Part shown: one piece after another, positions 8,552 through 16,572 of the stretch
Layout: the number at the start of each line of letters is the position of its first letter
Numbering within the stretch: the first letter of the stretch is position 1
Source of the DNA: Micromonospora echinospora
GTDB lineage: Bacteria; Actinomycetota; Actinomycetes; Mycobacteriales; Micromonosporaceae
Direction: 5' to 3'
Length of the DNA stretch: 64,000 nucleotides
Assembly (NCBI RefSeq): GCF_014203425.1
Contig: NZ_JACHJC010000001.1
Span: 1,302,001-1,366,000 of the forward strand
Position numbers and translations under genes: made by a program
Notes under the pieces: generated by a model
The model's database searches: none
What the model was told of the DNA's origin: nothing
What the model saw: the letters and a program-made list of their open reading frames with translations, nothing else

Positions 8552-9103
8552 TCAGTAGCTGCTGCTGGTGCTGGAAGCGCCGATCGCGATCACGATCATC
8601 ACGATGTAGAAGATGATGACGGCGACCAGCAGAGCGGTCAGGATCCAGCCCACGATGATGGCCGCCTTGGCCATGCCCTCGCCCTGCTCACCGGTTTCCC
8701 GGATCTGCTTGCTGGCGACGTGGCCCATGATCGCGCCGATCGGCGCGGTGATGCACGAGGCGAAGCCGACGAGCGACAGGACCAGCGCCACGATTGCCAT
8801 CGTGTTCGTGCGGGCCGGCGGCATCGCGTAGCCGGGATAGGCCCCCGGCGGGGGGTAGGCGCCCGGGGCCGGGTAGCCGGGCATCGGCGCGGCGTACGGG
8901 TCGCCGCCGGGCGGGGCGTAGGGGGACTTCGCGCCCGCGTACGGGTCGGCGACCGGCGCATAGGGATCGGCGACCGGCGCGTACGGGTCGGCCGGGCCGG
9001 GCTGATTCGGGATCGCGGGCATTATCGGGTCGGCCGGCGGCGCCGAGTGCGGCCCGGCCGCCGAGGGGTCCTGCCAACCACCGGGCGGTGGGGGATAGCT
9101 CAT
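8552..9103 (-). CDS. DUF4190 membrane protein with proline-rich N-terminus
   Basis: Of 183 residues, the first 105 are Pro/Tyr/Gly/Ala-rich with repeats of the type ADPYAPV, probably disordered and cytoplasmic. They are followed by two membrane helices (MAIVALVLSLVGFASCI; AAIIVGWILTALLVAVIIFYIV) that frame the DUF4190 core with GHVASKQIRETGEQG. GGAG stands eight bases before the ATG. A paralogue lies at 10113-10514. The family function is unknown; Pro-rich tails on small membrane proteins often recruit partners. Confidence 0.8.
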   Translation of the reverse strand: MSYPPPPGGWQDPSAAGPHSAPPADPIMPAIPNQPGPADPYAPVADPYAPVADPYAGAKSPYAPPGGDPYAAPMPGYPAPGAYPPPGAYPGYAMPPARTNTMAIVALVLSLVGFASCITAPIGAIMGHVASKQIRETGEQGEGMAKAAIIVGWILTALLVAVIIFYIVMIVIAIGASSTSSSY

Positions 9104-9218
9104 CTGATCATCTCCAGGTACGTGGTCGGCTCAGGGTAGCCACCGGGCGCGCGACACGGAGCACCCTCTTTCCGGGCGCGCGTTGCCCGGCGGGTCCGCA
9201 CCGGGCAGGATCCTCGGC

Positions 9219-10109
9219 ATGGCACTTGACGCGCGTGGGGGTCGGTCGCGACGGGACATGAGCCGGCCGGGGTCGGTGCGGCGCCCGCGTGGCGGCGAGC
9301 CGGTCGGCGCCGCCGACTCCGAACGGCCGGCGCCGCTGCCGGAACCGGCCACCATGCGGCTGGACGGCCGCGTCGCGCTCGTCACCGGCGCGGGCAGCCC
9401 TGACGGCATCGGGTACGCGACCGCGCACCGGCTGTCCGACCTGGGCGCCCGGGTGGCGATCGTCTCCACCACCCGGCGCATCCACGACCGCGCCGGCGAG
9501 CTGGGCGTCACCGGCTTCGTCGCCGACCTCACCGACGAGTCGGAGGTGGGCGCGCTCGCCGACGCGGTGGCCGAGCAGCTCGGCGACGTCGAGGTGCTGG
9601 TGAACAACGCGGGCCTGGCCAGCCGGGCCAGCCCGGAGGTGCTGCGCCCGGTCGCCCAGTTGACGTACGACGAGTGGCGCGGCGAGATCGACCGCAACCT
9701 GACCACGGCGTTCCTGTGCAGCCGGGCGTTCATCGGCGGCATGGCCGAGCGGGGCTGGGGACGGATCGTCAACCTGGCCGCCACCGCCGGGCCGGTGAAC
9801 GCGCTGCCCACCGAGGCCGGTTACGCGGCGGCCAAGGCCGGTGTGGTCGGGCTGACCCGGGCGCTGGCGATGGAGATGATCGCCGACGGGGTCACGGTGA
9901 ACGCGGTGGCGCCGGGCATCATCCACACCGCGGCGTCCACGATGGCCGAGATCAAGCAGGGGCTGGGCACGCCGGTCGGGCGTCCCGGCACGCCGGACGA
10001 GGTGGCCGCCGCGATCGCGTTCCTCTGCTCGCCCGCCGCCTCGTACATCACCGGGCAGATGCTCGTGGTCGACGGTGGCAACAGCGTCCGGGAGGCGCAG
10101 TTCCGCTGA
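9219..10109 (+). CDS. SDR-family oxidoreductase (FabG-like)
   Basis: A short-chain dehydrogenase with [14 protein letters not shown], a catalytic Tyr-Lys in YAAAKAG, and the C-terminal [13 protein letters not shown] / GQMLVVDGG typical of the FabG branch. Two starts are possible. ATG 9219 has CAGGAT ending seven bases upstream (leaderless pattern, or AGGA as binding site) and adds a 45-residue Arg/Pro/Gly-rich extension. ATG 9354 gives the usual 251-residue length beginning [14 protein letters not shown] but has no visible translation signal. The NAD(P) fold is sure; the substrate is not. Confidence 0.85.
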   Translation: MALDARGGRSRRDMSRPGSVRRPRGGEPVGAADSERPAPLPEPATMRLDGRVALVTGAGSPDGIGYATAHRLSDLGARVAIVSTTRRIHDRAGELGVTGFVADLTDESEVGALADAVAEQLGDVEVLVNNAGLASRASPEVLRPVAQLTYDEWRGEIDRNLTTAFLCSRAFIGGMAERGWGRIVNLAATAGPVNALPTEAGYAAAKAGVVGLTRALAMEMIADGVTVNAVAPGIIHTAASTMAEIKQGLGTPVGRPGTPDEVAAAIAFLCSPAASYITGQMLVVDGGNSVREAQFR

Positions 10110-10112
10110 GCG

Positions 10113-10514
10113 TCAGTAGGTGCCGCTGTCGGAGTTGGCCCAGATCGCCAGCCCGATCCAGCCGCAGCAGGCCACCAGGCCGACAGCGGTGAAGATGTAG
10201 CTGAGGATCAGTCCCCAGGTGGCGAGCTGTTCGCCGTCCTCGCCGGTCTGCCGGATCTGCCGCTTCGCCAGGTGGCCGCAGACGATGCCGGCGGGCGCGA
10301 AGACGAACGCGAAGACCAGCGACAGGATGGCGAGCACGTTCGTGCCGCCGGGGCGCGGCCCCTGCCCGGGCGGGCCGTACTGGCCGTAGGGCGGCTGCGG
10401 GGCGTACGGGGGCTGCTGGCCCCACTGCAGGTGCTGCTGGCCGTACTGCGGCTGCCCGTACGGCTGGCCGTGCGGCGGCGGCTCGTACGGTGAGGGTGGC
10501 TGCTCGTCGGTCAC
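10113..10514 (-). CDS. DUF4190 membrane protein, second paralogue
   Basis: A 133-residue relative of the protein at 8552-9103. It has a Pro/Gln/Tyr-rich tail with repeats of the type YGQP, then two membrane segments (VLAILSLVFAFVFAPAGIVCG; LILSYIFTAVGLVACCGWIGLAIW) around GHLAKRQIRQTGEDGEQ. The GTG start is preceded by AAGGGG. The gene converges on the SDR gene with only three bases between the stops. The shared H(L/V)AxxQIR(Q/E)TGE core in both proteins indicates duplication. Confidence 0.8.
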   Translation of the reverse strand: MTDEQPPSPYEPPPHGQPYGQPQYGQQHLQWGQQPPYAPQPPYGQYGPPGQGPRPGGTNVLAILSLVFAFVFAPAGIVCGHLAKRQIRQTGEDGEQLATWGLILSYIFTAVGLVACCGWIGLAIWANSDSGTY

Positions 10515-10635
10515 GCGCGCCCCTTTTCCCCAGGTGAACGGGCCCTCTCTCTTGCGGACGCTACCCGCAGCGGTGAACCTTTTCACAGCGGTTGTAGGGA
10601 CTGGTCACCTTGGCTGTGCCGGTCCCGGGGCCGAT

Positions 10636-10653
10636 ACTGACCGAGCGTTCAGT
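10636..10653. promoter_or_regulatory. TetR-type operator candidate upstream of acyl-CoA dehydrogenase
   Basis: ACTGACCGAGCGTTCAGT is an interrupted palindrome (14 of 18 positions symmetric) centred on AGCG, 39 bp before the ATG of the acyl-CoA dehydrogenase. This matches the form of TetR-family sites that control acyl-CoA and fatty-acid genes in actinobacteria. A related site lies before the MaoC gene at 17994. Confidence 0.5.
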
Positions 10654-10691
10654 TACCCCTGAGTAATGCGCCGACGACCCCGGAGGCTGAG

Positions 10692-11888
10692 ATGGCCCGA
10701 CTCGCCCAGACGCCCGGACTGACCGACGTGCAGCGGGCGATCCTGGAAACTGTCCGGGAGTTCGCCGACAAAGAGATCATCCCGCACGCGCAGCGGCTGG
10801 AGCACGCTGACGAGTACCCGAGCGACATCCTCGACGGCATGCGTGAGATGGGGCTGTTCGGCCTCACCATCGACGAGGAGTACGGCGGGCTGGGCGAGTC
10901 CCTGCTGACGTACGCGCTCGTGGTCGAGGAGCTGTCCCGGGGCTGGATGTCGATCTCCGGCATCGTCAACACGCACTTCATCGTGGCGTACCTGATCTCG
11001 CAGCACGGCTCGGCCGACCAGAAGGCCCGGCTGCTGCCCCGGATGGCCACCGGCGAGGTGCGCGGCGCGTTCTCGATGTCGGAGCCCGAGTGCGGCTCGG
11101 ACGTCTCGGCGATCAAGTCGAAGGCCGTCCGCGACGGCGACAACTACGTCCTCAACGGCCAGAAGATGTGGCTGACCAACGGCGCGTACTCGTCGGTGGT
11201 GGCCACCCTGGTCAAGACCGACACCGGGGCCGACTCGGTCTACGGCAACATGAGCACCTTCCTGCTGGAGAAGGAGCCCGGCTTCGGCGAGACCGCCCCC
11301 GGCCTCACCATCCCCGGCAAGATCGACAAGATGGGCTACAAGGGCGTCGAGACCACCGAGATGGTGCTCGACGGCGTCACGGTGCCCGCCTCCGCCGTGC
11401 TCGGCGGCGAGGAGAAGGTCGGCCGCGGCTTCTACCAGATGATGGACGGCATCGAGGTCGGCCGGGTCAACGTCGCGGCCCGCGCCTGCGGCATCTCGAT
11501 CCGGGCGTTCGAGCTGGCGGTCGCGTACGCCCAGCAGCGCCACACCTTCGGCCAGCCGCTCGCCAAGCACCAGGCCGTCGCGTTCAAGCTCGCCGAGATG
11601 GGTACGAAGATCGAGGCCGCGCACGCGCTCATGGTCAACGCCGCCCGGCTCAAGGACGCCGGCCAGCGCAACGACGTCGAGGCGGGCATGGCGAAGCTGC
11701 TGGCCTCCGAGTACTGCGCCGAGGTGGTCCAGGAGGCGTTCCGGATCCACGGCGGCTACGGCTACTCCAAGGAGTACGAGATCGAGCGTCTGATGCGCGA
11801 GGCGCCGTTCCTGCTGATCGGCGAGGGCACCTCGGAGATCCAGAAGACGATCATCTCGCGCGGTCTGCTCAAGCAGTACAAGCAGTAG
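10692..11888 (+). CDS. Acyl-CoA dehydrogenase
   Basis: A 398-residue FAD enzyme with the complete ACAD layout: helical N-terminus (LTDVQRAILETVREFADKEI), FSMSEPECGSD in the flavin-binding beta domain, KMWLTNG, and the C-terminal helices with QRHTFGQPLAKHQ and HGGYGYSKEYEIERLMR. The catalytic glutamate is present in IGEGTSEIQ. Homologues in Streptomyces lie beside mcl and maoC in the ethylmalonyl-CoA gene set, where the dehydrogenase acts on methylsuccinyl-CoA; that substrate is inferred here. It follows a TetR-like operator. GGAGG stands close before the ATG. Confidence 0.88.
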   Translation: MARLAQTPGLTDVQRAILETVREFADKEIIPHAQRLEHADEYPSDILDGMREMGLFGLTIDEEYGGLGESLLTYALVVEELSRGWMSISGIVNTHFIVAYLISQHGSADQKARLLPRMATGEVRGAFSMSEPECGSDVSAIKSKAVRDGDNYVLNGQKMWLTNGAYSSVVATLVKTDTGADSVYGNMSTFLLEKEPGFGETAPGLTIPGKIDKMGYKGVETTEMVLDGVTVPASAVLGGEEKVGRGFYQMMDGIEVGRVNVAARACGISIRAFELAVAYAQQRHTFGQPLAKHQAVAFKLAEMGTKIEAAHALMVNAARLKDAGQRNDVEAGMAKLLASEYCAEVVQEAFRIHGGYGYSKEYEIERLMREAPFLLIGEGTSEIQKTIISRGLLKQYKQ

Positions 11889-11898
11889 ACCGGGACGG

Positions 11899-12306
11899 TC
11901 AGGCGCGCCGGGTCAGTCCGGCGGCGGCCCGCTCGACGATCAGGCACCTGTCCTCGACGTAGTCGAGGCCCGCCTCCTCGGCGATCCGGCGCGCCTCGTC
12001 CGAGAAGATCCCGAGCTGCAACCACACCGCCGGGGCGCCGATCGCCACCGCCTGCCGCACCACGTCCACCGCGTCCCGTGCCGGGCGGAACACGTCGACC
12101 AGGTCGACCGGGTGCGGGATGTCGGCCAGCGTCGGGTACGCCTTCTCGCCGAACAGCTCGTCCACTGTCGGGTTGACCGGGATGATCCGCCAGCCGTGCC
12201 GCTGCATCTCCAGCGGTACGCGGTGCGCGGCCTTGCCCGGATCGCGGGAGGCACCCACGACGGCGATCACGGCGGAGTCGGCGAGGACCTGCTGAGCGGA
12301 GCGCAT
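11899..12306 (-). CDS. CoA-binding protein (CoA_binding_2)
   Basis: A 135-residue single-domain Rossmann protein. AVVGASRDPGKAAHRVP is the nucleotide loop, and IIPVNPTVDELFGEKAYPTLADIP is the second conserved stretch. Similar small proteins bind CoA and are thought to be stand-alone relatives of the succinyl-CoA synthetase domain. It converges on the acyl-CoA dehydrogenase, ending 10 bp away. TAGAGT ends six bases before the ATG, which fits a leaderless transcript. Confidence 0.8.
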   Translation of the reverse strand: MRSAQQVLADSAVIAVVGASRDPGKAAHRVPLEMQRHGWRIIPVNPTVDELFGEKAYPTLADIPHPVDLVDVFRPARDAVDVVRQAVAIGAPAVWLQLGIFSDEARRIAEEAGLDYVEDRCLIVERAAAGLTRRA

Positions 12307-12328
12307 CGGCCGACTCTAGCGCCGCCGC

Positions 12329-13063
12329 TCAGCCCTCGCCGGCCAGCGCGCGAACCAGCCGGGCGTACTCCGCCCGGGTGCCGATCGCGGCCCGGTGTTC
12401 GGAATGGGTCAGGTAGTGCCGGATCGCGCCGGCGACCAGCGCGGGAGCGACGTCCACCTCGCGGACCGCCATGGTCGTGCCGTCCCGGCCCACGCCGCGA
12501 CCGGCGCGGATCAGATCCGGTCGGGCGACCGGCAGTGAGATCGTCCGGTTGCCCGGCCGCCAGCCGACCTGCCCTTGCGGGTCGAGGGCGGCCCAGGGGA
12601 CGAACCACCGCCGTTCATGACGGCCATGGGTGATCCCCTCCGGGGTCAGCTCGACCACCGGCACGCGGAACCAGCCGAGGGCGGTGAAGACGATCGCAAA
12701 CGGGAGGAAGAACGCGGCGAGTCCCCAGTCCCAGCTGCCCTCCACCGCCCCGTCCCCGCTGACGATCGCGCGGTACAGCACGAAGCCCGTCAGGACCGTC
12801 AGGAAGCCGACCGTCGCCCGTGGCGGGGCGAAGAACGCCCGCTCGTGCTCGTCCATCCGCAGGTTGGCCCTGCTGGGCCGGCGGCGGAGTTCCCGCACGG
12901 CCGCCACCAGGAGGACGGCGAGCGGCACCAGGCTGACCAGCACCAGGGGCCCACCGGCCTCCTCCGCGCGCATGTCGACCACGGCGGCCAACCACCCGAC
13001 GACGACCGCGACAGCCACCCCGATTCGCTGCCGGCGCAGCGCCGCGCCGAGGGTCTCCCGCAT
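12329..13063 (-). CDS. Membrane protein of unknown function
   Basis: A 244-residue protein with four hydrophobic stretches (VAVAVVVGWLAAVV, VLVSLVPLAVLLVAAV, VGFLTVLTGFVLY, FFLPFAIVFTALGWF). A soluble C-terminal half follows, starting VPVVELTPEGITHGRHERRWFVPWAAL, in the manner of a PH-like bacterial domain. No family is recognised with certainty. TAACGT ends seven bases before the ATG at 13063, favouring this start over the GTG three codons upstream. It follows the radical SAM gene in the same direction. Confidence 0.7.
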   Translation of the reverse strand: MRETLGAALRRQRIGVAVAVVVGWLAAVVDMRAEEAGGPLVLVSLVPLAVLLVAAVRELRRRPSRANLRMDEHERAFFAPPRATVGFLTVLTGFVLYRAIVSGDGAVEGSWDWGLAAFFLPFAIVFTALGWFRVPVVELTPEGITHGRHERRWFVPWAALDPQGQVGWRPGNRTISLPVARPDLIRAGRGVGRDGTTMAVREVDVAPALVAGAIRHYLTHSEHRAAIGTRAEYARLVRALAGEG

Positions 13064-13087
13064 GGCGGGCACGTTAGTCGATACGCG

Positions 13088-15118
13088 TTACAGGAGCGAA
13101 AGTTGCTCGCTCGTCGGCGGGGCCGGGGAAGGGGCCGGCCGACGATTGTCCCCCGCCTCGCCCCGGTGCAGCCCGTGGCGGCGGGCGGCCATCCGCACCC
13201 GCGCGGTGACCTCCCGCTGGTAGGCCTGCGGCGTGTACGCCCCGGCCTGGTAGAGCTTCCGGTAGCGGGGCACCAACTGCGGGAACTCGCGGGCCAGCCA
13301 GCGGGCGTACCACTCCCGGGCGCCGGGACGCAGGTGCAACGGCAGCGCGGTGACGCTGACCGCGCCGGAGGCGGCGATGGCGGCGACGGTGGCGTCGATC
13401 GACTCGTCGTCGTCACTCAAGCCGGGCAGGATCGGCGCCATGAGCACCCCCACCTCGAACCCGGCGTCGGTGAACTGACGGACCGCGTCGAGGCGGCGGC
13501 GCGGACTCGGTGTGCCCGGCTCGGCTGCCCGCCAGAGCGCCTCGTCGACGAACCCCACCGAGTACGACACCCCGACCCGGGTCACCTCGGCCGCCTGGCG
13601 CAGCAGCGGCAGGTCACGCAGCAGCAGGGTGCCCTTGGTCAGGATCGAGAACGGGTTTGCGAAGTCGCGCAGCGCCTCGATGATCGGCGGCATCAGGCGG
13701 TAGCGCCCCTCGGCCCGCTGGTAACAGTCCACGTTGGTGCCCATGGCGACGTGCGCGCCGCGCCAGCGCGGGGCGGCCAGCTCCCGGCGTACCAGCTCGC
13801 CCGCGTTGACCTTGACGATCACCTTGCTGTCGAAGTCGGCGCCGGCGTCCAGGTCGAGGTAGGTGTGCGTGTTGCGGGCGAAGCAGTTGTGGCTGACCAC
13901 ACCGTTGGCGATGAAGTCACCGGTGCCGGTGGTGATGTCCCACAGCGGAAGCTCCAGGCCGAGATCCTCGACGGCTGTCACCTGGAGACGCGCCGCGCAC
14001 TTGAGCGCCATGCCCTCGATCGAGCGCCGGGCGGTGACGGCCGGGTCGGTGAGATGGAAGAAGCGCAGCCGCTCGGGCAGCCCGCCGGTCAGCCGGAGCT
14101 GACGTGCCGCGCCCGGCACGCCCGGCACGTCCAGCGCCCACCGGAAGCCGAAACGCTCCAGCGCGCCCGACGTGCGGGCCTGGCTCGCGTCGTCCGCGAC
14201 GCTGATCCGGAACACGCCCCGGTGGCAGGTGCCGGCGGCGTCGAACATGCCGGCCAGGTAGCCCAGCGACCAGTCGTCGGTCGTCTCGTCCGGAGGACGC
14301 AGCAGGCCGGTGACGACCTCGGCGGGGCCGGATGTTCGTACCACTGTGGTCGTCGGCCGGCGGCCCACCCGGGCGACCGTGGCCCGCTCGACGGTGACCC
14401 CCGCGTCGGCCAGATAGCGTTCGGCCCGCTCAAGCGCCTCCGCCTCGGCGGTGGCCAGCCGGAACCGGGCGCCGGCCCGGTCGTCGTCGCGGACGAGGGC
14501 GTGCAGGTAACCCTGGCGGTAGTCGGCCGAGCGCTTCGGCGCCACCGTGAAACGGCCGGTGCCCAGCAGGCGGTTGCGGGTGGTCAGGTGGGGACGGCGT
14601 CCGCCGCCCCGCATGCTCCCGGTGACGTGTTTCCAGCCGCGTTCGGTCAGGAACCGGTGGTCGCCGCTGGCGACGAGCGTGGTGCCGTCGGCCAGGGTGA
14701 CCCGGTAGGCGCGCTTCACGGTGGACCACTTGTCGAGCACCGTGGTGACGACGTAGTGGCGGTAGGCGCCGCGCCGCCGGGTGCCGTAGATGCGGTCGCC
14801 GGGCTCCAGCTCGCTGATCGCCCTGGTGCGCCCGTCGGCCATCAGGATCGGCGTGTCCCCGCCCAGGCAGTAGACGCAGGCGTGCGAACAGCCCCGGTAG
14901 GGGTTGATCGTCCATTCGAACGGCACACGCGACTGACCGGGCACCCGGTTGATGATCGACTTGGCGTGGACCTCGTAGAAGGTCATGCCGGCGAAGCCCG
15001 GGGTGTCGAAGGTGCGGGCGATGGCGCCGGGCAGCGCCAGCGGCAGGGGTGGAGCCGCCGGCGCCGCCCGATCGGGAGTCCCCTCGTCCGGGGGAGCGGA
15101 GAGGTTGTCCCAGCGCAT
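13088..15118 (-). CDS. Rv2578c-family radical SAM protein containing an intein
   Basis: A 676-residue precursor. After removal of the intein (residues 84-411) the host protein would be 348 residues, close to mycobacterial Rv2578c. The cluster motif is CxxxCxxC: CSHAC from the N-extein and the third cysteine from the C-extein (VY, then CFARNTHTYLDLD). Further host motifs are the N-terminal GMTFYEVHAKSIINRV, MGTNVDCYQRAEGRYRLMPP, FSILTKGTLL and PILPGLSDDD. The biochemical reaction is unknown; the family resembles SplB-like radical SAM enzymes. An SOS-box-like sequence overlaps the start region. Without splicing the 4Fe-4S site would be broken, so activity should depend on splicing. Confidence 0.9.
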   Translation of the reverse strand: MRWDNLSAPPDEGTPDRAAPAAPPLPLALPGAIARTFDTPGFAGMTFYEVHAKSIINRVPGQSRVPFEWTINPYRGCSHACVYCLGGDTPILMADGRTRAISELEPGDRIYGTRRRGAYRHYVVTTVLDKWSTVKRAYRVTLADGTTLVASGDHRFLTERGWKHVTGSMRGGGRRPHLTTRNRLLGTGRFTVAPKRSADYRQGYLHALVRDDDRAGARFRLATAEAEALERAERYLADAGVTVERATVARVGRRPTTTVVRTSGPAEVVTGLLRPPDETTDDWSLGYLAGMFDAAGTCHRGVFRISVADDASQARTSGALERFGFRWALDVPGVPGAARQLRLTGGLPERLRFFHLTDPAVTARRSIEGMALKCAARLQVTAVEDLGLELPLWDITTGTGDFIANGVVSHNCFARNTHTYLDLDAGADFDSKVIVKVNAGELVRRELAAPRWRGAHVAMGTNVDCYQRAEGRYRLMPPIIEALRDFANPFSILTKGTLLLRDLPLLRQAAEVTRVGVSYSVGFVDEALWRAAEPGTPSPRRRLDAVRQFTDAGFEVGVLMAPILPGLSDDDESIDATVAAIAASGAVSVTALPLHLRPGAREWYARWLAREFPQLVPRYRKLYQAGAYTPQAYQREVTARVRMAARRHGLHRGEAGDNRRPAPSPAPPTSEQLSLL
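13886..14869 (-). other. Intein inside the radical SAM motif, 328 residues
   Basis: The insertion begins with Cys1 of CLGGDTPILMADGR (splicing block A), has the block B histidine in ASGDHRFLTERG, and ends in WDITTGTGDFIANGVVSHN (blocks F and G) followed by Cys+1. All splice residues are present: Cys1, the block B His, the penultimate His, the terminal Asn and the Cys nucleophile. Between them lies a LAGLIDADG-type region with GYLHALVRDDD and GYLAGMFDAAG; the catalytic acid of the second motif is Ala and the first motif has lost its terminal Gly. It therefore looks splicing-competent but endonuclease-decayed. Confidence 0.92.
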
Positions 15119-15127
15119 GGACCTCAT

Positions 15128-15143
15128 TCGAACACGTGTACTA
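15128..15143. promoter_or_regulatory. LexA (SOS) box candidate at the radical SAM start
   Basis: In gene direction the sequence is TAGTACACGTGTTCGA. It matches 12 of 14 defined positions of the actinobacterial SOS box TCGAACANNTGTTCGA and lies just upstream of the ATG at 15118. The divergent gene at 15210 shares the 91-bp intergenic region. Confidence 0.5.
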
Positions 15144-15209
15144 ACAAAGCGCAAGTGACGCTGCGGACACCGCGCGCCGCCGCGTCCGGGGGCGGTGCAG
15201 GATGGAGAC

Positions 15210-15629
15210 ATGGAGACGTCGACCTTCGTCTACGACGGCGACTGCGCCTTCTGCACCCGGTGCGCGCAGTTCATCGAACGTCGCATCCCGACCGGCGCCC
15301 GGGTGGTGCCGTGGCAGTTCGCCGACCTGGCGGCGCTGGGCCTGACGGAGGCCGAGTGCGAGGAGGCGGTCCAGTGGGTGGGCGCCGACGGCTCCCGTGC
15401 CGCCGGGCCGGACGCCATCGCCCGGCTGCTCGGCGACAGCGGGCCGCTCTGGCGGTTCGCCGGGACCGGGCTGCGCCTTTCCCCGGTACGCGCGGCGGCC
15501 TGGCCCGCGTACCGCTGGGTGGCCCGCAACCGGCACCGGCTGCCGGGTGGCACGGCCGCGTGCGCGCTGCCGCAGGAGGCCCGGGAACGGCTGTACGGCC
15601 AGACCGGCCGCCCCGGCCCGAACGCCTGA
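15210..15629 (+). CDS. DCC-family thiol-disulfide oxidoreductase (DUF393)
   Basis: A 139-residue protein beginning with the diagnostic VYDGDCAFCTRC, which carries the CxxC redox pair next to the conserved Asp residues. The rest (DLAALGLTEAECEEAVQWV, a Gly/Ser link, then PAYRWVARNRHRLPG) is the normal length for DUF393. The family is predicted to be thioredoxin-like. It converges on the HTTM-domain gene 20 bp away; DUF393 and HTTM domains are repeatedly found together or fused in bacteria. CAGGAT ends six bases before the ATG. Confidence 0.85.
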   Translation: METSTFVYDGDCAFCTRCAQFIERRIPTGARVVPWQFADLAALGLTEAECEEAVQWVGADGSRAAGPDAIARLLGDSGPLWRFAGTGLRLSPVRAAAWPAYRWVARNRHRLPGGTAACALPQEARERLYGQTGRPGPNA

Positions 15630-15648
15630 CCGGCCCGGACGGCGGCGG

Positions 15649-16572
15649 TCAGGCGCCGGCCGTCGGGGACGGGTCGGGGGCCGCCGCCGCGGAGACCGGC
15701 GCCGCCGCGGGGGACGCCGGTACGGAGGACGTCGGCACGGCGGGCGGCGGACGGCCGAGCAGGCGCCGGACGAACACCACCGGGCGGACCTTCTCCAGCG
15801 CCAGGAAGCTGGCCATCGCCACCAGGTGCGGCGCGAACGAGATGGTGATCGTCGCGATGGTCACCAGGTGGAACGAGTAGAAGAAGCCGACGGTCATCGT
15901 CCGCCACCGTGACGGCACCACGAACACCAGCGGGCTGAGCAGCTCGAACGCCAGGATGCCGAACTGCGCCACGATCAGCAGGTGCGGCACCTGCGCGATC
16001 AGGTCGGCGAGGTCGGTGCCGCGCCGGATGATCGCGCGGGCCAGCACCGAACCGTTCGCCCAGTCCAGGCCGCCGAAGCGGAACTTGGCCCAGGCGGCGA
16101 GGAAGTACGTGCAGATGACCGAGATCTGGGTGACCCGCAACGCCCAGCCGCCCGCCTCGGTGCGGGTCGGGTCGCCGTGCCGGGCGCGGCCGGCGGTGGG
16201 CAGCACGGCAAGCGCCACGAGGAACGCGAACCGGTCGTGGTCGACCTTGCCGTAGCTCATCGCCACGATCATCCACTCGAAGTACAGCGCGAAGACCGTC
16301 CAGCCGAGCAGCCGGTGCGCCCGGCCGGTGGCGGCGAGCAGCGCGGTGACCAGCAGCGCCCAGAAGACCACGCCGACCAGGGCGGGGGTGGGGGTGGGCA
16401 GCGGGAGCAGCCGGCCGACGAGCAGCGGCTGGTAGAGGTCGCCGGGTACGTCCACCCGGGTGCGTACCCAGGGGGTGAAGACCACCAGATCGGCGGCGAC
16501 GAAGAGATAGACGAGGGTGCGGAACGCCGCGATCCGGCCGCGCGGGACCGCCTCGGTCAGCCAGGCGGTCAT
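15649..16572 (-). CDS. HTTM-domain membrane protein
   Basis: A 307-residue multi-pass protein with about seven to eight hydrophobic segments. The HTTM fold (horizontally transferred transmembrane domain, related to vitamin-K-dependent gamma-carboxylase) is suggested by FEWMIVAMSYGKVDHDRFAFLVALAVLPTAG, ICTYFLAAWAKFRFGGLDWANGS and FHLVTIATITISFAPHL. An Ala/Pro-rich tail closes the protein. Its ATG overlaps the stop of the upstream gene (ATGA at 16569-16572), so the two are translationally coupled. The DCC protein converges on the other side. The reaction is not known for most members. Confidence 0.8.
   Translation of the reverse strand: MTAWLTEAVPRGRIAAFRTLVYLFVAADLVVFTPWVRTRVDVPGDLYQPLLVGRLLPLPTPTPALVGVVFWALLVTALLAATGRAHRLLGWTVFALYFEWMIVAMSYGKVDHDRFAFLVALAVLPTAGRARHGDPTRTEAGGWALRVTQISVICTYFLAAWAKFRFGGLDWANGSVLARAIIRRGTDLADLIAQVPHLLIVAQFGILAFELLSPLVFVVPSRWRTMTVGFFYSFHLVTIATITISFAPHLVAMASFLALEKVRPVVFVRRLLGRPPPAVPTSSVPASPAAAPVSAAAAPDPSPTAGA

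Noticed and set aside
12575..15880. Long plus-strand open frame antisense to the radical SAM gene
   Set aside because: Contains no domain and mirrors the wobble bias of the intein-bearing gene on the other strand.
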